The translations under genes and the position numbers were made by a program. A stretch of 5,353 bases of DNA from Nitrosomonadaceae bacterium (GTDB lineage: Bacteria; Pseudomonadota; Gammaproteobacteria; Burkholderiales; Usitatibacteraceae): the NCBI GenBank assembly GCA_021300055.1, contig JAJTHU010000134.1, positions 1-5,353 on the forward strand. The letters run 5' to 3'. This document shows positions 1 to 4,079 of the stretch, one piece after another (the first letter of the stretch is position 1; the number at the start of each line of letters is the position of its first letter). Under the pieces are notes generated by a model. That model saw nothing but the letters and a program-made list of their open reading frames with translations, had not been told where the DNA came from and ran no database searches.

Positions 1-39
1 CGGCGAAAATCTTGGCTTGGGGGTCTTTGGTGTACTCAT
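1..39 (-). CDS. Transposase OrfA of the IS3-like element (N-terminal 13 codons only)
   Basis: The reverse strand has ATG at 39-37 preceded by GGAG with a 5-nt spacing, a good ribosome binding site. The visible residues read MSTPKTPKPRFSP, and the frame is open to the window edge. A short basic, proline-containing leader ending in an [RY]-[FY]-S-P type motif is how many IS3-family OrfA proteins begin, just ahead of their helix-turn-helix (recalled, not searched). The position just inside a terminal inverted repeat supports the reading. Only 13 codons are visible, so nothing can be said of the catalytic OrfB or the programmed frameshift. Confidence 0.5.
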   Translation of the reverse strand, partial: MSTPKTPKPRFSP

Positions 40-65
40 CGTGGCTCCAGTTTCTCAAATTAAGG

Positions 66-92
66 AGCCTCCTCAAAACCCGGGGCGATTCA
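66..92 (-). repeat. Probable terminal inverted repeat of the IS3-like element
   Basis: On the reverse strand the segment starts TGAATCGCCCCGGG and runs through GAGGAGGCTC. It sits at the junction with unrelated sequence and about 27 nt before the putative orfA ATG. The inner limit is a guess, because the partner repeat lies outside the window. Confidence 0.5.
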
Positions 93-149
93 GACTGCGG
101 CGTATTCGCTGCTGCGATTTGCTTCATCCAAAGCCCTAACTATGTCCAT
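93..149 (-). pseudogene. Truncated short reading frame at the element junction
   Basis: The reverse-strand ATG at 149-147 opens 19 codons reading MDIVRALDEANRSSEYAAV. The next codon is the TGA formed by the first three bases of the IS3-like end (92-90). This is what an insertion into a coding sequence would give. I see no clear ribosome binding site before the ATG (CGTTCTCCCT precedes it) and I do not recognise the family. It may be the N-terminus of the second element's transposase or a chance frame. Confidence 0.3.
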
Positions 150-164
150 AGGGAGAACGGTATC

Positions 165-182
165 ACCTGTTTATCGGCAGGT
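165..182. repeat. Small inverted repeat in the element remnant
   Basis: ACCTG (165-169) pairs with CAGGT (178-182) around an 8-nt loop that holds TTATCGG (171-177). The reverse complement of that heptamer recurs at 210-216. The short stem could be chance; the paired heptamer looks more deliberate and may mark protein-binding sites at an element end. Confidence 0.3.
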
Positions 183-222
183 CAATATTCGCACCTTGCG
201 TAACCATGCCCGATAACTCACA

Positions 223-519
223 CGTAGCAGCTTTTTGATCTTCGCGTTTGTCGGACTACTCGGATTTAACTTCCTCACCGCATCGGTGTCGGCAAAAGTA
301 GTGAACATCACAACCAACATCGCGGCCACGGCGTGGTTTGCGTGGAGCGGCAACATCCTCTACAAACTCGCGATCCCGATGGCGATCGCGAATATCGCTG
401 GCGCGTGGGTAGGGTCGCATCTTGCGCTTACGCGCGGCAGCGCGTTTCTGCGCGTGTTTTTCTTGTGCGTGATCGTCGCGCTGATAGGACGATTTGCGTG
501 GGATGTCTTCGCGCGCTAA
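223..519 (+). pseudogene. TSUP/TauE-SafE family membrane transporter, C-terminal fragment (YfcA-like)
   Basis: The frame reads (R)SSFLIFAFVGLLGFNF, then TASVSAKVVNITTNIAA, and ends at TAA 517-519. This matches the second half of YfcA-like TSUP proteins, where a GPGTG-type motif is followed by SF-x-hydrophobic-AFV-x-LLGF and a conserved AK-V-N-x-T-[ST]-N-I segment. Family members are inner-membrane anion exporters, linked in some cases to sulfite or sulfoacetate, of about 250 residues. Only about 98 C-terminal residues remain, with about four hydrophobic segments. Upstream the frame is closed by TAA at 214-216, and the expected GPGTG region is absent; sequence of a different character begins just there. 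A TTG at 235 could in principle start a 94-residue product, but half a transporter is unlikely to work. The gene appears disrupted by the element at 93-222. Its 3' end overlaps the convergent acetyltransferase by 4 bp. Confidence 0.78.
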
Positions 520-914
520 TCGCGCTGCCCGCGACGCTCCATGGCGACGCGTGAGGTGCTGAAGCCCAGCTTTTCATAGAACGCCCCGACACTCTCGTTT
601 CCAGCGCGCAATACCCAGGTCATTTCCTTGTTCTCGCCAATCGCTGCTCTTACAAGAGCCGAACCGACACCTTTACCGCGATGCGCCTCAGCGACGACCA
701 GCATTGAAATGTAGCCGTTGAAAATTCCGTCCGTAAGGCCGCGCAAGAACCCGATCACGTTGCCGTCCTCAATCGCCACCAGCGCTAACTGTGATCGCTG
801 CACGAGTGCCGATAAAGTCGCCGGATCAGAAACGCGCTTGCTCCAATAAGCCAATCGCAGCAGCTCACTAGCTGCCTCTATCTCCTGCGATGACTCAATT
901 GGGCGTATCAGCAT
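516..914 (-). CDS. GNAT family N-acetyltransferase
   Basis: This is a 132-residue single-domain acetyltransferase. Residues 62-85 form beta4 and the acetyl-CoA loop, with the motif-A signature R-G-K-G-V-G at 79-84 (the R/Q-x-x-G-x-G/A pyrophosphate-binding loop) after hydrophobic MLVV. Residues 102-118 give motif B, RAGNESVGAFYEKLGF, with N106 and the likely catalytic Tyr113. The length is near that of compact GNAT enzymes, and the C-terminus is basic. The substrate cannot be deduced. The ATG at 914-912 has no evident Shine-Dalgarno sequence. It lies 24 nt past the 3' end of rnpB on the same strand with no visible terminator between them, so it may be transcribed from the rnpB promoter. Its stop TAG (518-516) overlaps the stop of the convergent TSUP remnant. 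Family certain; specific function unknown. Confidence 0.93.
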   Translation of the reverse strand: MLIRPIESSQEIEAASELLRLAYWSKRVSDPATLSALVQRSQLALVAIEDGNVIGFLRGLTDGIFNGYISMLVVAEAHRGKGVGSALVRAAIGENKEMTWVLRAGNESVGAFYEKLGFSTSRVAMERRGQRD

Positions 915-938
915 AGCGTTGCATTCGACTTAAGATGT

Positions 939-1258
939 GGAAGCTCACCGATAGGCCGGATTCTGTTACGGCGCTGAGCGAACCCAACGCTATGACAGTC
1001 ATTCCTCTCGAACGCACGTTACCGTACGCCTCTAGCACCCTACCCGCAGGCTCCGCGAGCCGCATCAACGCCTGCCTATTTGGGTTTGCTCCGAGTAGAG
1101 ATTGCCCGTTTCACCCGCTCGCGTGATGCTGCGAGCGACTCGTCTCTGTTGCTCTAATCCTCACCTCACGGTGGATGGGAGTTACCCACTACCCTGCTCT
1201 GTGGAGTCCGGACCTTCCTCTACACATCAAGTGTGCAGCGACTGTCTGGTGAGCTTCC
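939..1258 (-). ncRNA. rnpB: RNase P RNA (bacterial type A, compact form)
   Basis: This is the catalytic RNA of ribonuclease P, which with the protein RnpA removes 5' leaders from pre-tRNAs. The ends form a perfect 11-bp P1 helix: GGAAGCTCACC (1258-1248) with GGTGAGCTTCC (949-939). The order of conserved blocks matches E. coli rnpB: AGACAGTCGC after P1, GAGGAAGGTCCGGACTCC (1220-1203, P4 5' strand), GCAACAGAGAC, GGTGAAACGG, GGAGCAAACCCAAATAGG, GAGGAATGACTGTC, and ACAGAATCCGGCC (966-954, P4 3' strand). P4 pairing is kept by a paired change relative to E. coli (CCGGA/TCCGG for CCGGG/CCCGG). Clear hairpins are P3 (stems 1220-1226 and 1232-1238) and P12 (1116-1122 and 1131-1137, 7 bp). Between GGTGAAA and GGAGCAA there are only about 15 nt, so P13 and P14 appear absent. 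At about 320 nt it is shorter than the E. coli RNA (377 nt). The 5' end fits the promoter at 1265-1273. Confidence 0.97.
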
Positions 1259-1264
1259 GCCAAG

Positions 1265-1273
1265 ATTATCCCA
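1265..1273 (-). promoter_or_regulatory. Extended -10 promoter of rnpB
   Basis: The reverse strand reads TGG-GATAAT (1273-1265), an extended -10 element (TGn followed by a TATAAT-like hexamer with one mismatch). Its last T is 7 nt before G1258, the first base of the P1 helix, so predicted transcription start and RNA 5' end coincide. No good -35 is visible at 16-18 bp spacing (the sequence there is GC-rich), in keeping with an extended -10 promoter. The sigma-factor assignment is inferred from the motif alone. Confidence 0.65.
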
Positions 1274-1280
1274 CGCGCAC

Positions 1281-2096
1281 CTAACTCGCCGGCCCTATTT
1301 CTCTTGTGTAGCCCGCGCGGAAGTAGCCGGTGTTGTCGTAGAACGCGGCATCTTCATTACGCGCATCCCAGCCTGGAATGCCCAGCAATGGCAGCGGCGC
1401 GAGATTCCGCGAAGCGGAAAGATTGTGTTTCTCCGATAGCCAGTGCGCCGCCGTGCCATCGATGTCTGCATGCGTGGGCACATTCAGCAGCATGGCTTTA
1501 CCCGTTAGACCGATGAAGGGATTGAGCGCCTTTTCCATCAAGCCGTGGCCCACCGACACAAAGCGCATGCTCGCGATGACCTCTGCGCGCCGCTCGACAA
1601 AAAGCTGCTTCCATTGAAAGGCTCGAATGAGGTCGAGCAGCGATTGATCTTCACTCATCACGACCACGCCGCTTTCATCAAACATGGTGAGCGCATCACG
1701 CTCGCGCGAGCGCGACTTCGCCTCATGATCACCTCCAGCTTGCAGCAATGCTGCATGCGAGGCACTGATGGTCGACTTGGTGCGCGGTAGCGTCAGCCAC
1801 TGCAAAGCATTGAACAGATCGTGAAAGTTATCGCGCGTGGGGATTTCGCCCGATTCGGCAATGCGCGTTTCGTAAGCCATCGCCGAGCGCTCGCTGGCCG
1901 AAGTCACAAACCGCAGCGGCATGCCGCGCGCGTTGCGAATGCCGCGCTCCTCAGCAATAGCAGTCAGCTCACTGCGCGTTGGCCAGCGATCGCGCGGGAG
2001 CGCAGCGAGTGTATCGCGGAGCAGATCGAAGAAGGGTGTGGCGAGCGCCAATTGTGCGCCCCGCCACCCGTCATCCAAACTCAAACCATCTTCCAC
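1281..2096 (-). CDS. DUF3025 domain-containing protein
   Basis: A protein of about 271 residues matching the DUF3025 family of proteobacterial proteins of unknown function. Recognisable family blocks are YETRIAESGEIPTRDNFHD (75-93) running into LFNALQWLTLPRTK, RDALTMFDESG (133-143), LFVERR (165-170), VGHGLMEKALNPF (182-194), and a C-terminal PGW...NEDAAFYDN segment. No signal peptide or membrane segment is seen, so it is probably cytoplasmic. The longest frame starts with GTG at 2096 and overlaps pyrC by 16 nt. A TTG at 2084-2082 is a credible alternative: GGAAG (2094-2090) lies 5 nt before it, and it overlaps the pyrC stop as TTGA, a typical coupled arrangement. pyrC and rnpB as neighbours are recalled as a recurring arrangement in betaproteobacteria. 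Stop TAG at 1283-1281, only 22 bp before rnpB, so the rnpB promoter lies in the gap. Function unknown. Confidence 0.88.
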   Translation of the reverse strand: MEDGLSLDDGWRGAQLALATPFFDLLRDTLAALPRDRWPTRSELTAIAEERGIRNARGMPLRFVTSASERSAMAYETRIAESGEIPTRDNFHDLFNALQWLTLPRTKSTISASHAALLQAGGDHEAKSRSRERDALTMFDESGVVVMSEDQSLLDLIRAFQWKQLFVERRAEVIASMRFVSVGHGLMEKALNPFIGLTGKAMLLNVPTHADIDGTAAHWLSEKHNLSASRNLAPLPLLGIPGWDARNEDAAFYDNTGYFRAGYTREIGPAS

Positions 2097-3136
2097 GCCA
2101 GCGCTTCACCTGCGTGCAACGGCACCAAGCCAGACTCCGTGAACGGCAGCTCATCGGGGATCGTCCACGTCTCGCGCTTGAGTGTGACCTGCGATTGGTT
2201 ACGCGGTAGCCCGTAGAAATCCGCGCCGAAGAAGCTAGCAAAGCCTTCAAGTTGGTCGAGCTTGCCGACACTTTCAAAAGCGGTCGCGTAGAGCTCAAGC
2301 GCGTGCAGCGCGGAGAAACACCCCGCCGCGCCACAGCAGGTTTCTTTGCTGTTCTTGGTGTGTGGTGCGCTGTCCGTGCCCAAGAAAAACTTGGGGCTTC
2401 CGGAAGTTGCTGCATCGAGCAGCGCTTTGCGATCTTCCTCGCGCTTCAAGATGGGGAGGCAATAGTAGTGTGGGCGAATGCCACCCTTAAAAATCGCGTT
2501 GCGATTGTGAAGCAAATGCTGGGGGGTGATGGTGCAACCGACACGCGCGTGCGCTTCGCGCACAAACTCGACCGATGCACGCGTCGTGGCGTGCTCGACG
2601 ACAACGCGCAAATTCGGGAAGCGTTTCACCAGCGGCGCGAGGTGGCGGTCGATAAAGACCTTCTCGCGATCAAACACATCAACATCGTCGCCTGTCACTT
2701 CGCCGTGAAGCAGGAGCGGCAGATCCTGCGCTTGCATCATGTCGAACACCGCATCACATTTTCGGATGTCGGTTACGCCGGAATCGGAGTTGGTCGTGGC
2801 ACCGGCGGGGTAATACTTCACGGCGTGCACGAAGCCGCTGGCCTTTGCTTTGACGATCTCTTCGGGCGACGTGTTGTCGGTGAGGTAGAGCGTCATCAAC
2901 GGCTCGAAGCGATCTGTGCTCGGCACCGCATCGAGAATGCGCTGCCGATACGCCGCCGCTTCGGCAACCGTGCGCACGGGCGGCTTGAGGTTAGGCATGA
3001 TGATCGCGCGCGCGAATTGTCGGCTGGTGTACGGCAGCACTGCCTTGAGCGCCGCGCCATCACGCACGTGCAAGTGCCAATCGTCGGGACGGGTGATGGT
3101 GAGTTCGGTCGGCTTTGAGGACATATTCATGCTCAC
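2081..3136 (-). CDS. pyrC: Dihydroorotase, class II (PyrC)
   Basis: A zinc-dependent amidohydrolase that interconverts N-carbamoyl-L-aspartate and L-dihydroorotate, the third step of de novo pyrimidine synthesis, in the cytoplasm. It has 351 residues from the first start, against 348 in E. coli PyrC, and aligns throughout. All metal ligands are present with a constant +4 offset from E. coli: H21 and H23 in DDWHLHVRDG, K107 (the carbamylated bridge) in AVKYYPAGATTN, H144 in LLLHGEVT, H182 in VVEHATT, and D255 in LGTDSAPH. Other family blocks are MPNL (47-50), TPQHLLHNRN and GAAGCF. The start is uncertain: GTG 3136, ATG 3130 or ATG 3124. A TATAAT box directly upstream (3142-3137) would put transcription start near 3130. 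It lies 32 bp downstream of rsmI on the same strand and overlaps DUF3025, so read-through from rsmI is also possible. Confidence 0.97.
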   Translation of the reverse strand: MSMNMSSKPTELTITRPDDWHLHVRDGAALKAVLPYTSRQFARAIIMPNLKPPVRTVAEAAAYRQRILDAVPSTDRFEPLMTLYLTDNTSPEEIVKAKASGFVHAVKYYPAGATTNSDSGVTDIRKCDAVFDMMQAQDLPLLLHGEVTGDDVDVFDREKVFIDRHLAPLVKRFPNLRVVVEHATTRASVEFVREAHARVGCTITPQHLLHNRNAIFKGGIRPHYYCLPILKREEDRKALLDAATSGSPKFFLGTDSAPHTKNSKETCCGAAGCFSALHALELYATAFESVGKLDQLEGFASFFGADFYGLPRNQSQVTLKRETWTIPDELPFTESGLVPLHAGEALAWKMV

Positions 3137-3142
3137 ATTATA
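3137..3142 (-). promoter_or_regulatory. Candidate -10 box for pyrC
   Basis: The reverse strand shows a perfect TATAAT (3142-3137) in the short rsmI-pyrC gap. With the usual 6-nt discriminator the start would be A3130, the first base of an in-frame ATG of pyrC. The -35 is poor: AAGTCA at 16-bp spacing (3164-3159) matches TTGACA at three positions. No leader hairpin like the one controlling pyrC translation in E. coli can fit. Prediction from motif only. Confidence 0.45.
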
Positions 3143-3168
3143 GGATTGCCAACGTTCATGACTTGCTG

Positions 3169-4068
3169 CTACGAAGCGTCATCAAGCGCGCCACCCACCA
3201 CCCCACCACCCTTCAGGCGCAGGGCATGTGAATAGACTTCATTCTTCTTGAGCCCGGTAATCGCCACCGCCAGTTGCACGGCTTGCTTTAGCGGCAGCTC
3301 AGCTAGCAAAGGAGTGAGCGTGCGGGTGAGTTGCTCATTCGCGGACGCACTCTCGTCTTGCTCATTCGGCGAGGATTTGGCCAGCACCAGCACGAGCTCA
3401 CCGCGTTGCTGGTTCGGGTCCGAGGTTAACCATGCGACGGCATCCCCAAGTGCAAGGCGCTGGATGGTTTCAAACTTTTTGGTGAGCTCGCGGCAGATCA
3501 CGATCTCTTGGGCTTCGCCGAGCACGTCCGCCATATCGCTGATGGACTCGACGATGCGATGCGGCGATTCGTAAAACACGACGGGGTAGCGCTGGCACCA
3601 CTGTCGCGCCTCTTCAAGCGCACGACGGCGGTCGCCTGTTTTCGTCGGTAAGAAGCCGTGGAACAAAAACCCGCCCTGACCTTCACCACTTGCCGACACG
3701 GCCGCAATCACGGCGGAAACGCCGGCAACCGGCACCACGCGATACCCTGCGCGGGACACGGCGGCAACGACGATTGCGCCGGGGTCGCTAATGCCGGGCG
3801 TGCCTGCATCGGAGACCAGCGCCACGGACTGCCCCTCAGATAGCAGCTTGACGATGCCGTCAGCGGCGTGCCGCTCATTGTGGTCGTGCACGGCGATCAA
3901 GCGCGCGCTAATCCCATAGCTTTGCAACAGACCCAAGGTATTGCGGGTGTCCTCGGCCGCCACCACATCGACCTGTGCGAGCAGCTCAAGTGCGCGCGTC
4001 GTGATGTCACCACGATTCCCGATGGGAGTGGCCACCACATATAATGCGACTTCGAGTTTTTCTTCCAT
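3169..4068 (-). CDS. rsmI: 16S rRNA (cytidine(1402)-2'-O)-methyltransferase RsmI
   Basis: An SAM-dependent methyltransferase of the tetrapyrrole-methylase fold. It adds the 2'-O-methyl of m4Cm1402 in the 16S rRNA decoding centre, together with RsmH. It has 299 residues (E. coli 286). Motifs in order: YVVATPIGNRGDIT (10-23), VVAAEDTRNT (35-44), LVSDAGTPGISDPG (84-97), AGVSAVIAAVSASG (115-128), FHGFLPTK (136-143), FYESPHRI and RELTKKFETI. The ATG at 4068 is chosen because family similarity begins a few residues after it; the frame stays open upstream to 4320, but that part is antisense to the next gene and composed of shadow sequence. Mild oddities are R19 where GNLGD is usual and A115-V117 where PGxS is usual; the fold motifs are otherwise intact. 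No clear Shine-Dalgarno precedes the ATG. It is divergent from lpoA and followed by pyrC after 32 bp. Confidence 0.96.
   Translation of the reverse strand: MEEKLEVALYVVATPIGNRGDITTRALELLAQVDVVAAEDTRNTLGLLQSYGISARLIAVHDHNERHAADGIVKLLSEGQSVALVSDAGTPGISDPGAIVVAAVSRAGYRVVPVAGVSAVIAAVSASGEGQGGFLFHGFLPTKTGDRRRALEEARQWCQRYPVVFYESPHRIVESISDMADVLGEAQEIVICRELTKKFETIQRLALGDAVAWLTSDPNQQRGELVLVLAKSSPNEQDESASANEQLTRTLTPLLAELPLKQAVQLAVAITGLKKNEVYSHALRLKGGGVVGGALDDAS
4040..4045 (+). promoter_or_regulatory. Candidate -10 box for the lpoA homologue
   Basis: A perfect TATAAT on the forward strand, inside the first codons of rsmI. TTCCCG (4016-4021) stands 18 bp upstream as a weak -35 with three matches to TTGACA. 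Predicted start is near 4052, giving a 28-nt leader to the ATG at 4080, or 76 nt to the ATG at 4128. Motif prediction only; a 6-mer can occur by chance, but it is well placed for the divergent gene. Confidence 0.4.
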
Positions 4069-4079
4069 GATGGTGCGCG

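Larger units (their letters stand above)
1..92 (-). mobile_element. End of an IS3-family-like insertion sequence
   Basis: Read on the reverse strand, the element begins at position 92 with TGAATCGCCCCGGG, then TTTTGAGGAGGCTCC, and a transposase-like start follows about 50 nt inside. A TGA-initiated terminal inverted repeat with a CCCCGGG core, followed closely by a small orfA, is typical of IS3-family ends (family knowledge, recalled and not searched). The terminal repeat probably covers about 66-92. The body and other end lie to the left of the window, so neither the partner repeat nor the target duplication can be checked. The boundary at 92 is supported because the adjoining reading frame at 93-149 is cut exactly there. 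Family assignment is moderate; group assignment is not attempted. Confidence 0.6.
93..222 (-). mobile_element. Remnant of a second mobile element, interrupted by the IS3-like element
   Basis: This 130-bp stretch lies between the IS3-like end (92) and the point where recognisable TSUP coding sequence resumes (about 223). On the reverse strand it begins TGTGAGTTATCGGGC. The heptamer TTATCGG occurs again in the opposite orientation (171-177 against 210-216), as expected of transposase-binding sites near an element end. A short reverse-strand frame starts at 149. The in-frame TAA (214-216) that blocks the transporter frame belongs to this segment. I cannot name the family; IS21-type ends with repeated internal motifs are one possibility, from memory only. 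An alternative is unrelated genomic DNA joined by a rearrangement. Confidence 0.4.

Noticed and set aside
12..203. Forward-strand 63-codon frame at the left edge
   Set aside because: It crosses two element ends, runs antisense to the putative transposase start and has no family resemblance.
171..356. Reverse-strand 61-codon frame spanning the element/TSUP junction
   Set aside because: It reads across the antisense of the transporter and the element remnant, with no recognisable domain; a chance frame.
516..560. Bidirectional terminator between the TSUP remnant and the GNAT gene
   Set aside because: The stops overlap and I found no stem-loop followed by a T-run in either direction near the junction.
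935..1284. Small forward open frames across the rnpB region
   Set aside because: They lie antisense to a highly conserved structured RNA and have no protein-like features.
2252..3118. Long forward-strand open frame of 288 codons
   Set aside because: It is wholly antisense to pyrC, whose full length and all metal ligands are intact; the product resembles no family and arises from the codon bias of the opposite strand.
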